Shown here: piece after piece, positions 35,363 to 47,423 of the stretch | How positions within the stretch are numbered: the stretch's first letter is position 1 | Layout of the letters: each line of letters begins with the position of its first letter | Program-made: the position numbers and the translations under genes | Assembly: GCA_026168455.1 (NCBI GenBank) | Contig: CM047431.1 | Span: 15,674,183 to 15,738,182, forward strand | From: Theocolax elegans | Lineage: Eukaryota > Arthropoda > Insecta > Hymenoptera > Cerocephalidae | Direction: 5' to 3' | DNA: 64,000 nt | The notes under the pieces: model-generated | The model's input: only the letters and a program-made list of their open reading frames with translations | What the model was told of the DNA's origin: nothing | The model's database searches: none

Positions 35363-38300
35363 TCATTCAAAGATATTATTCCAGAAGGAAATTATTCTTG
35401 GAATGTCCTCTGCCGTAAAGTCTATACACTGCAGAAGGAATTCCCCAAGATGGGTTATCCTTCTCTCCATGAGGGCTGGACACTTGCAGATGATATGCAA
35501 TGTTGTCTCATCATCTAATTTACAGAATCTACATGTTGGACTTTCACTTAGTCCTATCATATGTCTGTATTTAAGTAACGCGCCGTGGGCAATTATCACA
35601 GCTGCCACTAATCTTGCGTTCCTCTTGCTTAACTTGGAGATTTGGGAAGCCCAGTCTCCTAGCGTTTGGGGTTTAATAAAGCTTTTTGCTACACGACAGC
35701 CCGGCGCATTCTTCCAGGCCTCTTCGTGTTTCTTGGCTATCCACTCTCGGGTTATCTTTACGAATTCCGAGTTGCAGATGCCAACAATTGGCTCCGGTCC
35801 AATGAACCGTTCCCTGCTTGCTTGTTTGGCAAGTCTGTCTGCCACTTCGTTTCCCCTGATGCCAATGTGACTTGGCACCCATAGTAAGGTCACAGAGCGG
35901 AAACCAGCCAGTTCATTCAGAGCATGGTGGCACTCCGTCACCAGTTGGGATCTGTTGACAGGTGCGTCCAGGGCTTCTAAAGCACTCCTACTGTCCGAGC
36001 AGATATACAGATGCTCCTTGGATTTGTAGGAGGCCGCCCAGTGTGTACAGTAGATGATGGCCAGCAGCTCCGCTTGGTGCACAGTCGTGTACGCTCCGAG
36101 CGGTATGGTCTGTCCTTTTCCATCCCTCCTTCTGTAGACACCGGCTCCTGAGCCTCCCGCATTCTTTGAGCCGTCTGTATACCAGACCTCTCCAGATGCG
36201 GGAAATTGAGCCTTTTGAGATGTCCAGTCTTCTTTTGAAGGAAGACTGATCCTGTATTTCTTGTCAAAGTGGTGGACAGTAGTCGCCTTGTCCATGGGCA
36301 TGTCTTGCAGGCCTCCATAGAAATTGGCTCCCAATGTCTTCCCCCTTTCCTCCGCCCCTCCTTCAACTCTGAGGAGTCCTTTGGCTGCCTCTGCTTCGAT
36401 CGTGAGGGCCAAGGGCTCTATGCCCAGAAGAGCCCCTAGGGCAGCCGTCGGCGAAGCCTTAGCCGTTCCCAGGGCGCATCTCAGCACAAGGCCTCTCAGC
36501 CTCTCTAATTGAGAGATTGCAGATCTGAGTGCTGTTCTCTCCCCCCATATTGTAGCTGCATACAACAGTCTGGGTTTGAGAACTGCATTGTACAACCATT
36601 TAGTTATGGCTGGTTTTAGTCCCCAATTTCTACCAATGGCCCTTCTGAGCTGCCAGAGTCCATTGATAAATTTTCGGCTTTTATCCTCAAGATGCCTCTT
36701 CCATGACAGTTTGCTGTCAAAGATGACTCCGAGGTATTTCATCTCTTTTGATATATTAAGAGACTGACCATTAAGTTTTAAGGCAAAGTTAGTGGCCCAT
36801 TTGTATTTCTTGGTGAAGACCACTACCTCAGTTTTATCCGGGTTGACATTAAGTCCTTTATCTTTGCACCATTTTGCAACAAGGTTTATGGCCTGTTGAA
36901 GACGCTCCAAGACGGTTTGCAGGAAGGGTCCACGTCCGATGATTAAAATGTCACTAGCATAGCCCACTACTTGGTGATCATTACTTGATAGCGTATCTAA
37001 TAAGTTATCTACTACAAGACACCATAGGAGGGGTGATATCACTCCTCCTTGTGGGCAACCTGAGTTAACATTGCCTCTGATCGTGGTGTCCCCTTTGGTA
37101 GTTTCCAGCAGGCGGTAGCCTAGCATGTGGCATGTCCATTCAACAAGCATCTCGGGAATTCCGTGATCAATCATTGCTGACTTGATGACCCCCCGAGACG
37201 TATTGTTGAAGGCCCCCTCTATGTCCATTGCAACCGCCACTGCGAATTCTCCACATTCAAGTTGTTTATGGATGAGCTGCTTAGCCCTATATAGAGCGGT
37301 CTCCGTTGAGTGTCCTGCTCTGTAGGCATGTTGATCCTTGTTCAGAGGCTTGTTTTTCAAGACCCCGTCCCTTAAGAATCTATCTACCAGCCTTTCCAAA
37401 CTCTTTAGTATGAATGAGGTCAGACTGATAGGCCGAAAATCCTTCGGTGTGGTGTAACTTTGTCTTCCCGCTTTCGGGATGAAAACCACCCTCACTCCCT
37501 GCCACGCTACAGGCACGTGAACAAGAACGAGGCTGGCTCTGAAGATCTTTATCAGCGGCCCTAGGATACAATCCTCTGCCCTCTGAAGAAGAACCACAAA
37601 AATTTCATCCGTACCAGGGGATTTGTAGGGTCGAAAGGAGCGTATAGCCCATTTCACCCTATCTTCAGTGATAATAACCTTGCCAGGTCTTGATGGCAGC
37701 GCCACTGCGACGCCTTCCATCTGTTCCTGAAATCGATTATTTTCCTGTTATCAGTTCCTAGCTCCGAGAAGCCTGGGAAGTGGCTACTGATCAGGTACAC
37801 TAGGGTATCCTCGTCAGAAGTTGAGAACTTATTATCTGGAAGCTTGAGCGAGCCAAGGGCAGGCTCTATGCCGTTCCCAAGGCCCTGCACCTGTAGCGAA
37901 GCAGCGTGGCGCTCTCCTCAGCTCGCCTCTCTAATTGAGGACAGATATGAGTGCTGTCTCTCTCTCCCCCATTGTAGCTGCATACAACAGTCTGGTTTGA
38001 GAACTGCATTGTACAACCATTTAGTTATGGCTGGTTTTAGTTCCCAATTTCTACCAATGGCCCTTCTGAGCTGCCAGAGTCATTGATAAATTGTTTCGTG
38101 CTTTTATCCTCAGATGCCTGTCTTCCATGACAAGTTTGCTGTCAAAGATGACTCCGCAGGTTATTTCATTCCTTTTGATCTATTAAGAGACTGACCAATT
38201 AAGTTTTAAGGCAAAGTTAGTGGCCAATTTGTATTTCTTGGTGAAGACCACTACCTCAGTTTTATCCGGGTTGACATTAAGTCCTTTATCTTTGCACCAT

Positions 38301-40402
38301 TTTGCAACAAGGTTTATGGCCTGTTGAAGACGCTCCAAGACGGTTTGCAGGAAGGGTCCACGTCCGATGATTAAAATGTCACTAGCATAGCCCACTACTT
38401 GGTGATCATTACTTGATAGCGTATCTAATAAGTTATCTACTACAAGACACCATAGGAGGGGTGATATCACTCCTCCTTGTGGGCAACCTGAGTTAACATT
38501 GCCTCTGATCGTGGTGTCCCCTTTGGTAGTTTCCAGCAGGCGGTAGCCTAGCATGTGGCATGTCCATTCAACAAGCATCTCGGGAATTCCGTGATCAATC
38601 ATTGCTGACTTGATGACCCCCCGAGACGTATTGTTGAAGGCCCCCTCTATGTCCATTGCAACCGCCACTGCGAATTCTCCACATTCAAGTTGTTTATGGA
38701 TGAGCTGCTTAGCCCTATATAGAGCGGTCTCCGTTGAGTGTCCTGCTCTGTAGGCATGTTGATCCTTGTTCAGAGGCTTGTTTTTCAAGACCCCGTCCCT
38801 TAAGAATCTATCTACCAGCCTTTCCAAACTCTTTAGTATGAATGAGGTCAGACTGATAGGCCGAAAATCCTTCGGTGTGGTGTAACTTTGTCTTCCCGCT
38901 TTCGGGATGAAAACCACCCTCACTCCCTGCCACGCTACAGGCACGTGAACAAGAACGAGGCTGGCTCTGAAGATCTTTATCAGCGGCCCTAGGATACAAT
39001 CCTCTGCCCTCTGAAGAAGAACCACAAAAATTTCATCCGTACCAGGGGATTTGTAGGGTCGAAAGGAGCGTATAGCCCATTTCACCCTATCTTCAGTGAT
39101 AATAACCTTTGCCAGGTCTTGATGGCAGCGCCACTGCGACGCCTTCCATCTGTTCCTGAAATCGATTATTTTCCTGTTATCAGTTCCTAGCTCCGAGAAG
39201 CCTGGGAAGTGGCTACTGATCAGGTACACTAGGGTATCCTCGTCAGAAGTTGAGAACTTATTATCTGGAAGCTTGAGCGAGCCAAGGGCAGCTTCCGGGT
39301 TCTTGGACAGAATCTTGTCCAGTCTTGAAGCCTCGTTTCCGCCCTCAACCTCCTCGCAGAAAGCGGCCCAGCTTTCCTTCTGTGCTCTTCTAATTTCGGA
39401 TCTGTACCGATCTCTTTCCTTTTTATAAGTGTTCCAAGGAATTTTCCCTTGTCTGGCCTTTTTGAGAAGGTTTCGTATGGATCCTCTCAATAGTTCTAGT
39501 TTACCTGACTACCAGCGGATTTGGCCTTTAGGATTCCTCCTACTTAGTGGACAGTTATTCTCGAAGGCTTGGCGGAGTGCTTCAGTCAGCTTCCGTGCTG
39601 CCTTCTCCAGCATGGGAATGTCTCTTATAGCACCTGGAAGGTCCTCAAGGTTCCTTTCCAGGTCCCGTCCGAAACCCTCCCAGTTGGTATGTCTGGGGTT
39701 TCTGAGGAACCGAAGCTCTTCTAGCGGACCACACTCCCCCACCAATTCCATGGCGATCTGAGCATGATCCGACAGCGTCGGCTCGTCCGTGACCCTCCAG
39801 CTTTTAATTCTGTCAGAAAGGGCCGAGGAACATAGTGAAATATCAATGACCTCCGCCCTTACAGCATTTTGGAAAGTAGGTTTACTTCCGGTATTGAGAA
39901 TGTCCAGCTCCGTGGTGACGAGATAGTCCACCAGTGCGGATCCCCTCTTATTCACATTTGAGCTACCCCATAGTTCATGATGCGCATTTGCATCACATCC
40001 TATTAGGAATGGCCAGTTATGTTCCTGACAGTGGCTAATCAGCCTGACAACCTCCTTCGGCGGAACATCGGTGTCTTCATAGGGAAAGTAGGCTGAGGCA
40101 ATGATAAGCCTACCCATCTCCTTTACGTTAATGGAAACCACCATTAAATCTTTTGTACAGAAATCCCAAAGGGGGACACTATTTAGTCCCTTGCAAACAA
40201 TGCCTGCCCTTGGTCTGTCTGCTGTCGGGTCTCTGTAGCATTGTAGGCTACCTAGTCCTTTGATGGACCCCTTCACAATCCAAGGCTCTTGGATTAGCGA
40301 GAGGCCTGTGTGCACCGTAGCCATGCTTCTCTGCAATATTGCAGAGGCGCCTTTGCTATGGTGCCAGTTAATTTGGGTTATTGACAGAGTTGGAGGAGCC
40401 AA
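35363..40402 (-). pseudogene. Loa-like ORF2: endonuclease, RT, RNase H (disrupted)
   Basis: The endonuclease (40402-39512) shows SLIQEPW, IGCDANAHHELWG and LSDHAQ, the AP-endonuclease signature that nicks target DNA. RT follows, with RPISLTSFILKSLERLVDR, AVAVAMDIEGAFN, SGCPQGGVISPLLWCLVVD and the active-site box GYASDILIIGRG. The usual YADD is YASD, losing one catalytic Asp, in both tandem copies. RNase H follows in 36200-35800 (VWYTDGSK, LYICSDSRSALEAL, WVPSHIGIRGNEVADRLA), then CRFCKLDDETTLHIICKCP. A TAG at 39509 and the tandem duplication with indels around 37860-38190 break the frame. The RNase H half (37720-35363) is open. Confidence 0.88.
36418..39289 (-). repeat. 1428-bp tandem duplication within RT
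   Basis: Copy 1 lies at about 36418-37861 and copy 2 at about 37862-39289, offset exactly 1428 (for example matching frames at 37380-37571 and 38808-38999). The junction shares GCCAAGGGC with the start of the unit near 36411. 1428 is divisible by three. Most of the unit is nearly identical, but the first 330 bases of copy 2 (37860-38190) carry many one- or two-base indels against copy 1. Confidence 0.88.
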
Positions 40403-41605
40403 TTATGTGCTCTCCACCTCCATCTCAACCATCTCCCCCGGCGGACCTTTCTGAGTCACTTTAAATGTAACTCGTCCCAGGTCCAGCCAGGGTCTAAAGT
40501 CTAGGGCCTTAAGGGCCCTGACTTGGGACTCAGTCAGCAAAAAGATTCGGAGGTAGGAGTCCTCCCTCTCTTGCCTTCCTGATTCATCCGAGAGGTTGAT
40601 AGCTCTCCAGCATGATGTTTTAAGGGAGGGGTTGAACTCCTCCAGGCGCCGCAGCACTACGGCCGACTCCTCTATTGGCTTAGGGAGCCAGACCACTGCC
40701 TTCAGCATTTTCTGGAGGAGCTCAGTCCCTCCTGCCTTGAAAGCTACCCCCTCGGGCATCAGGGAGGCCACTTTGGAGAGCAGCCATTCCCTGGATATTT
40801 GGTTTGAGGCCTCGAAGACCAGAGCTCCCCCGACGCAGCTCGATGATTCAAATCTCGGGTATTGCGCCGGTGGGGTGGTCCTCAAGACCTCTCTAAAGGC
40901 GGCCCTGACTTTGCCGAGATCCTCCTGGGTGAGAGGCACCTCAGGATAGTTCTCAGCGGTCAGGACCACCATGACAGGGTTGGACCTTTGTGCGGCCGTA
41001 AGTCCTCCCTTGTGAGGGGCTTTGGGCTCAGCACTAGCCCCTGGTCCCTTCTGTGAACTCGGCGGGCCACAGTGTCTTTTGTTGCCCGGCTATGCTCCGA
41101 GGGGCGAGTCTCTAGCCTCTTTCCTTCTCTTCGTAATCGCAGGGGTTTGGTTCGACACTGTACTTGGTGGGCCATCTTTGTTGGCCTCGCCGGCCTCCGC
41201 CTTCAGTTTTTTCAATTTCTTCCGGTAGGCCCCACACTTCCTGGTCGGTAGATGTGGGCCAAACACCGGAAGGCTGTGTGAACTACCAGGTTCGGGGGCA
41301 CGTAGACCCTCTGGCTCTGTAGAGCCAGAGGTCACACCCTCAGGAGCCGAGTAGTCCATCTGGGGGATTTGAGGTCCCTCCTTGGCTGTCGTATCTCCAG
41401 TCTCATGGGCTAGTAGACCCCTTAGCGCCGAAGCACCAGGGTTCCCAGCCTCTAGAGACAGAGACAGAGGATTGGTTACGGGGGTTTGGGTCGCCTCCCC
41501 TTGGGTCGCGTTGGCGTTAGCCTCGGCTTCCTTCGGGGGCGGATCCACCTCCCTTTTGTTATTTTTGTTTTGTTTTTTTAAAAATTTCTCCATTTTTGGT
41601 CCCAC
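40403..41605 (-). pseudogene. Loa-like ORF1 (DUF4780-like), one in-frame stop
   Basis: The frame opens at 41605 with MGPKMEKFLKKQNKNNKREV, has the basic motif KCGAYRKKLKKLKAEAGEAN common in such ORF1 proteins, and reaches TAG at 41090. It resumes in the same frame to TAA at 40403. The second half (EVLRTTPPAQYPRFESS, ISREWLLSKVASLMPEG, EDSYLRIFLLTESQVRALKA) resembles the DUF4780 domain typical of Loa-type ORF1 proteins, likely RNA-binding. Loss is minor: one stop in about 400 codons. Confidence 0.75.
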
Positions 41606-42266
41606 GAGTATGGAGTAAATATCGTCAACCCCGGCAGAGCCTCATGCCGTATTATGTCTTTCGACGGGTAAGGCTAATTACTTGGGGAGGGCGCCCGGTA
41701 TCCCCAAGGCTCCGTTAACGATCCCTAGTTACCCCCAGGGGCCAACCAGGCTGCTCGGCACGGGTCGCTTAACACACTCAGATTGGGGGGTGTATCTACC
41801 TATCCAGGTCCACCACGTCCAGATAGGGGGTTGTTCTTTGGTTCTCTCCGGAATCGTTGAGCTTCCTTGGACCCCTCAAATAAGGGGGACAAGTCAGCTC
41901 TGAACCCCCGTCCGTCCTTCATCGGGCTCCCCCCCCCATCGGACCCAGAGAAGGGGTAGGCCAAGGTCAGGCTGGGGTAACAGCGGACCTCCGCCCCCCA
42001 TCCTCCGCATCCTTCCAGGGCAGAGGGAGAGTCCCGGCGCCGGCCCAGGAGAGCTCCTAATAGGGAGATCCAGGCAAGTCATCGGGACCCATACCCGATC
42101 CGTAACAGCCGGGAGAGTCAGGGCCTTTAGCCCCAAAATCCCGGAAATTAAGCCTCTCCACCCGCTCTGGACTAGGGATTTAAGTTCCCTAAGGGATTGC
42201 TCCTCATAGGATCCTAGCCTCCCTGACCCAAACTTCGTCAAGGTCCCACAACCCCTAGGAGAGGAA
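41606..42266 (-). other. Loa-like LINE 5' untranslated region
   Basis: GC-rich 660 bp between the 5' end and ORF1, rich in CCCC and GGGG runs. Non-LTR elements carry internal promoters here. No separate gene is supported; frames at 41894-42241 are chance. Confidence 0.6.
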
Positions 42267-42277
42267 AATTCACGCTA
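42267..42277. repeat. Target site duplication, right copy (AATTCACGCTA)
   Basis: Identical to 35260-35270 and immediately beyond the 5' end of the Loa-like LINE. Confidence 0.85.
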
Positions 42278-42333
42278 AATTAAAATTAAAATAATCTTCA
42301 TCGCAAGCATTGGACATAAAATCGGATAAGTCG

Positions 42334-43652
42334 CTATCCATCCTCGTGGAGAAAGTTTTTATAACACATTTTAAAAATATTTACATTGGAGCACTCTCTT
42401 ATTCTAGATGGGATATTATCCCACGTTTCCATTGCTAAATAACTAAACGAAGATTTACACGCAAGATTCTTAACATTAGGTAGGTTAAAAACAGTAGTTA
42501 CTCGTTTGGATCTACGCAATTCATTGCCAACAAAAGCCAGCTTATCAAATAAATATTGAGGTGTTTGGGTGGCCAACAATTTATACATAAAAAGACCAAG
42601 GAAATATTTCCGTCGAACATTTGATGGAAGCCAGTTTAGCTGATCATAGAAAGGCTGCAATGCTACCTCACGTTTTAGATGGAAAATAAATCTAACAACG
42701 GTATTACACATGCGTTGAACTTTAATATTAAGATAAGATGGAAGATCTAAAAATACAAGACAAGCATAGTCAAAGTGAGGAATAATTAAAGCATTAGCCA
42801 GCAAAATTCGAGCACGCACAGGGAGACAACTGCCTTTGTAACGTAAACGATAAAGCGCTCCATATATACTAGAAGAGATTTTCGCTATATGTGCATTCCA
42901 CGATAGATCACTATTCAAAATAACGCCCAGGGGCTTAACCCTAGTGGACAAAAGTACACATATATCACCTACTATAACAGGCGGTATATTGACATTCTTC
43001 AATCTCAGCATCATTTGCGTGGAAGCAAACAAAATGGCTTCAGTTTTTCCGACGTTTAATTTTAATCCATTTTCTTGAGTCCAAGCAATAATAGAAGCTA
43101 TATCCTCATTCAATTTTGCAAATATAGATACCAGATCAGATGGTTTCCATTGGATATAGATCTTAAGGTCATCAGCAAAGAGCATATGCTTTGTAAACTT
43201 GATGACACGAACAATGAAATTTATATAAATAAGGAATATAATAGGTCCAGGTGTGGAGCCTTGTGGCACACCAGAAGTAACGGGGAGAAAACGACATGCT
43301 CTCTTATCCAATCCAAGTGTAGCTTGCACATGACCTGACAAGTAAGAATGAATCCATACAATAGATTTCGATGAAAAATTCAATTCGACAAGCCTAGATA
43401 ATAAAATAACATGATCTATCGTATCAAATGCGCGAGACATATCAAACAGCACCATAATGGTGACCAGACCATTTTCAAACCCATAACGTATATCATCAAT
43501 AACTTTGAGTAAGTCAGTCTAAGTACTGAACCCACTTCTATATGCTGATTGATAAGGTGAAAGTTTAAAGGTAGATTCCAAATAATTCACTAATTGTTTG
43601 GTGATGAGAGAATCAAAAACCTTCGCTAAATGAGGAAGATGAGCAATCGGAC
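42334..43652 (-). pseudogene. RT C-terminal half of the host LINE
   Basis: From the junction at 43652 the minus strand reads RPIAHLPHLAKVFDSLITKQ, then after a stop near 43519 an open 373-codon frame (43455-42334). It contains MVLFDMSRAFDTIDHV, SGVPQGSTPGPIIFLIYIN, the intact catalytic box MLFADDLKIYI and HFDYACLVFLD, then a thumb/C-terminal region ending NFLHEDG. The pattern fits CR1-supergroup LINEs. The N-terminal RT is missing because of the LINE inserted at 43653. Confidence 0.82.
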
Positions 43653-43683
<31 letters not shown>

Positions 43684-43703
43684 TGATTGATTGATTGATT
43701 GAT
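43653..43703. repeat. (GA)n plus (GATT)n tail of LINE
   Basis: On the element strand this is ATCAATCAATC followed by CTCTCTC, a 3' simple-repeat tail. Similar tails occur at 31582, 35105 and 50323. Confidence 0.85.
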
Positions 43704-44345
43704 AATTTTATTGGGTAAAATGGGGTTAAACCCCGTATACACTGTAGCAAATCAGTCTTAGATTATAATATATAACATATTGTGATAAATACTGTAGCAG
43801 CGATATAAAGTAAATTTTATAATAACAAAATAACGATAAAACATTAACAATAACAATAAATAAAATTTAACGCTCAAACATAATTTAATTTAATAATTTA
43901 ACAATAAAATAAAACAATATAATAAAATAGAATAAAATAATATAAGATAAAATACAGATAAGCAGCGCATACAATCTCAATTTAACTTAACTTAAGCGGA
44001 GGTCCGGGAGGATAAAATAAATTAAGGTTGAAATGAAATAAAATATAATAAAATAAAATGAAATAAAACCGAGTAGAAAAATGTAAAAAATGTAAAAATG
44101 AAAAAAAAAATAAATAATAAAGAACAAAACAAAGCAAGGTAAACTAACAACAAACAATAGTGTCAGCGCGTAAAATAAAAGATAAAAACTTTAATTAAGC
44201 TAACAAAAAAATAAATAAAATAAATAAAATAAATAAAATAAATAAAATAAATAAAATAAATAAAATAAATATAAAACGAGAGTGACTAGAAATTAATACT
44301 ATGAATTTAATACTGTGGATCGACCCATTTCATCTCAACCTCAAT
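43704..44345 (-). other. LINE 3' untranslated region
   Basis: A-rich on the plus strand and without coding content; includes the pentanucleotide run at 44209-44272. Confidence 0.7.
44209..44272. repeat. (AAATA)n microsatellite
   Basis: About a dozen AAATA units within the LINE 3' region. Confidence 0.92.
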
Positions 44346-47300
44346 CTACACCTCAGGCAAGGGAGGGCAAACTATATCCACAGCCAACACCCTCGAATCC
44401 CAGGCCCGTCGGTCAAGCTCAGTAAGATGGGATAATAATGAAGATTTGAAGGAAGTGAAAAGGTGCGGGTTAAAGTCAGTGAAGGGTAAATGATTTATGA
44501 GACGAGAGGCAGTGATTATGAAGGAGTTGTTAAGGGCTTCGGTTCTGGGAGGGAGATAAAAGAGGGATAAGGGTGAGTGGCGAGAGGATGAGCGGGATGA
44601 GAATGAGGAATCGCGTACAATGAAATGGCGTGCAATATAGGACGGGGAATTGTGTGAGAGGATATTATAGGCGCTACAACCAATAAAGAGAGATCTCCTG
44701 AGCTCAACCGACAGCCATCCTAGCCTCAGACGGTAAGGTGTCACATGCTCGCGCCAGGGTATGTTCCCCCACACAAAGCGAACACAGGCGTTCAAAAGTC
44801 GTTGGAGTCGCAAATTCCTGGTCGCATCTAAATCATGGAAGACTGCGCACGCATAATCAAAGTGTGGGAGAACAAGCGACTCGACTAGATGTTTACGGTT
44901 CTGGCGCGAGAGTGCCCGCCGAAAGAATCTTAAGGAGTGGAGGACTCCATGAACGCGCTGAGAGACCGACGCAACCTGGCGAGACCAATCCAGGGTTGGA
45001 GTTATCCAAATGCCCAATGATTTGACTTGTTGTTCGTAACTCAGTAGGTTATCTCCAATTCTAACCTTAGGAACAGAGTCTAGTTGAATGCGCGAAGTGT
45101 AGTAGGCCTGACTCCCCAAGATCATCACCTTTGTCTTTTTCACGTTTAAACTTAGCCCATTTGATCTCGCCCATTCTTCCACCGCGTTGGCATCCTCCGA
45201 AATTCTGAGAACTCCCTGAGCGAGATCTGCCGGGTAAAAAGAGTGATAGATCTGGGTGTCATCCGCAAAAATCATATGGTTAGAATACCTCAAGACACTC
45301 GGCAGGTCATTGATAAAAATAGAAAACAACAGAGGGCCTAGAACACTGCCCTGTGGAACTCCCCTGGATGTGTCAAGCCAGGCCGAGGTGTTCCCCAGCT
45401 CGTCCACCACCGCCTGCGAACGGCCCACAAGGTAGTGAAAGAACCAGGTTAGCACTACGTCCGAACACCCCAGCGCACGTAGTTTACGTAGCATAATATC
45501 GTGCGGCACCGAATCGAACGCCTTGGAAAAGTCGAACAGGATGAGGATGGTAATCATGCGCTTGTCGATCGCTCTTCTAACATCATCCAACACACCAATT
45601 AGCGCCGTCTGGGTACTGTGCCCCCTGCGAAAGCCTGCTTGTCTCTCAATTATCAAGTTATTAGAATTAATAAAATCTGTAAGTTGTTCATGGACAAGCT
45701 TCTCGAGGATTTTTGAAATTTCGCAGAGCTTAGCAATGGGTCTGGTATCAGACGGCGAGATCACCCTGCTCGACTTAGCCAGAGGAAAAAGCAAGGATTT
45801 AGTCCAGGGCTCTGGAAAGAAACCAAATGAAAGAGAGTAATTGAACAGGTCAGCCAGGTGCGGAGCTATCTGGGGTGCCAAGCATTTAAGCATGGGAACC
45901 GAGATCCCGTCGTAGCCTATAGCCTTGGAGGAAGCCCTGGATATGGTGGAAAGCACCTTATGAGTAGTGACAGGAACGAAATTAAATGAAGTTGTGGGAT
46001 AATTGGCGGGTAAGATGTCCTGAGATGAGATGAGTGACTGAAGATGATCCAATGTGAGGTGAGATGGTGAATATGAGATGGAGGCGTAATGAATATTAAG
46101 CTGATCAAGTGAAAATAAACTAAGAGGCGACTGAGCTGGTTTAGATACAAGACCCATGTTCCTGAGCTCCCTCCACAGACCAGAGGAATTGGCGGCAGAC
46201 TTTATTTTCTGGTTATAGAAGGTAAATTTACTCGAGTCTAAGGAGTTTTTAACCCGTCTACGAAGGTCTTTGAAAATGTGGTAATCAGAGCTCAGGCCTG
46301 TGGTCAAGTATCTCTTGTAAGCCATGTTTCGAGCCTTAATGTTTTGTTTAATGAGTGGGGTGATCCATGGTTTATTAGAGTATTTAATGGTGGTGAGTTT
46401 TGCCGGAGCTAGTGAATTAAAAGTAGACAAAATGGAATTGCCAAGGTTGGAGAGGAGGTCATTTATAAAGATAGGTGACGTAGAGAGTGACATCGAGTTA
46501 GACTGTAACAAGGAATTCGAGGGAGATGGAGAAGGAGAGAACGCGCGGCCAGGCGAGACATGCGACATGTGCGTAGATGAATGACAAGATGACAAGATAG
46601 AAGTGTTAAGATGAGATGAAGCTCGATCAAAAGTATCCGAAAACAATGCAGCTGCCTCCGCCAGATCGATCAACGCAAAGTTGCGCGACCAGAACCTTTT
46701 AGGTTTCAGTTGCGGTTTACCAATGTCTAACTCTAGAATAATAGAGTCATGCCCTGCTGCAAAGGGCACGAGTGATTTCGTATACTTATGAACTGGCGGA
46801 GGGTTTCGAACAATAAATAAATCGAGCCATGTGTGCGATGAAGTATTAGCTGTGTGAGTATGATGAGTGGGTTCCGATTCGATTAGAAAAAGGTCTAACG
46901 ACTCTAAGTAAGACTCCAACATAGCAGACGACCCATCCTTTTTGCCCATATTGATATTAAAGTCACCGGTAATTATTACTTGGTCACATGTATGTAAAAA
47001 CTTTGATACGGAGTTAAAAAATTCAAATGGGTACGCCGCTGTGGGCCTTCGGTAAACCACACAAAATAGTATCGAACTGGAGCAACCATAAATCTGAAAA
47101 ATCATAAACTCGGGAGAGTTGGAAAAAACAGGGTCCGAGTGGGCGACTAACTTAACATCAAGGTTATTCTTAATGTAAGCCGCAACACCTCCCCCCTCCT
47201 TTCCAACCCGATCCAACCTATATAATGTGTAGTTTGGAAGGCCCAATATATCGGATGAGTCATAGTCCTTGAGAAAAGTCTCCGAAAAGGAAATGATATC

Positions 47301-47420
47301 GTGATTTGAAGGTGCAATAAGTGATTCGACAGATGAGAAATGCGTTTTTAAACGGTTGATATTAGCATGAAAGATGGAAAAGGTAGTGTTAGTAAGAGAT
47401 GAGGCCTGGCCCGCCGACCC
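44346..47420 (-). CDS. LINE ORF2: AP endonuclease and reverse transcriptase
   Basis: The open frame runs from just after an in-frame TGA (47421-47423) to the stop at 44346, about 1024 codons. The endonuclease comes first: FHANINRLKTHF, ISFSETFLK, VAAYIKNN, VIITGDFNIN, SHTWLDLFIV and AAGHDSI. The RT follows: RPIAKLCEISKILEKLVHEQ, LILFDFSKAFDSVPHDIM, RGVPQGSVLGPLLFSIFIND, the intact MIFADDTQIYHS box and HFDYACAVFHD. A C-terminal region with WGNIPWREHVTPYRLRLGWL is shared with relatives. Function: nicking the chromosome and copying element RNA in place. There is no ATG before the endonuclease core. The frame is continuous with ORF1 apart from the TGA. A Ser-rich insertion lies between endonuclease and RT. 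Confidence 0.88.
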   Translation of the reverse strand, partial: GSAGQASSLTNTTFSIFHANINRLKTHFSSVESLIAPSNHDIISFSETFLKDYDSSDILGLPNYTLYRLDRVGKEGGGVAAYIKNNLDVKLVAHSDPVFSNSPEFMIFQIYGCSSSILFCVVYRRPTAAYPFEFFNSVSKFLHTCDQVIITGDFNINMGKKDGSSAMLESYLESLDLFLIESEPTHHTHTANTSSHTWLDLFIVRNPPPVHKYTKSLVPFAAGHDSIILELDIGKPQLKPKRFWSRNFALIDLAEAAALFSDTFDRASSHLNTSILSSCHSSTHMSHVSPGRAFSPSPSPSNSLLQSNSMSLSTSPIFINDLLSNLGNSILSTFNSLAPAKLTTIKYSNKPWITPLIKQNIKARNMAYKRYLTTGLSSDYHIFKDLRRRVKNSLDSSKFTFYNQKIKSAANSSGLWRELRNMGLVSKPAQSPLSLFSLDQLNIHYASISYSPSHLTLDHLQSLISSQDILPANYPTTSFNFVPVTTHKVLSTISRASSKAIGYDGISVPMLKCLAPQIAPHLADLFNYSLSFGFFPEPWTKSLLFPLAKSSRVISPSDTRPIAKLCEISKILEKLVHEQLTDFINSNNLIIERQAGFRRGHSTQTALIGVLDDVRRAIDKRMITILILFDFSKAFDSVPHDIMLRKLRALGCSDVVLTWFFHYLVGRSQAVVDELGNTSAWLDTSRGVPQGSVLGPLLFSIFINDLPSVLRYSNHMIFADDTQIYHSFYPADLAQGVLRISEDANAVEEWARSNGLSLNVKKTKVMILGSQAYYTSRIQLDSVPKVRIGDNLLSYEQQVKSLGIWITPTLDWSRQVASVSQRVHGVLHSLRFFRRALSRQNRKHLVESLVLPHFDYACAVFHDLDATRNLRLQRLLNACVRFVWGNIPWREHVTPYRLRLGWLSVELRRSLFIGCSAYNILSHNSPSYIARHFIVRDSSFSSRSSSRHSPLSLFYLPPRTEALNNSFIITASRLINHLPFTDFNPHLFTSFKSSLLSHLTELDRRAWDSRVLAVDIVCPPLPEV

Positions 47421-47423
47421 TCA

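Larger units (their letters stand above)
35271..42266 (-). mobile_element. Loa/I-type LINE with RNase H, full length with internal duplication
   Basis: The element spans 6996 bp between 11-bp target duplications, about 5.57 kb without the internal 1428-bp tandem copy. Order on the minus strand: GC-rich 5' UTR, ORF1 (DUF4780-like), AP endonuclease, RT, RNase H, Cys-His knuckle, short 3' UTR and an (ATT)n-rich tail (35271-35300). RT followed by RNase H places it in the I/Loa supergroup. Both ORFs lie in one reading frame and are interrupted by TAG at 41090, TAA at 40403 and TAG at 39509. Confidence 0.88.

Noticed and set aside
41894..42241. 115-codon ORF in the Loa-like 5' region
   Set aside because: GC-rich chance frame upstream of ORF1; no domain.
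44209..44272. CRISPR-like repeat array
   Set aside because: It is a plain AAATA microsatellite; no spacers or repeats of CRISPR type occur in the window.
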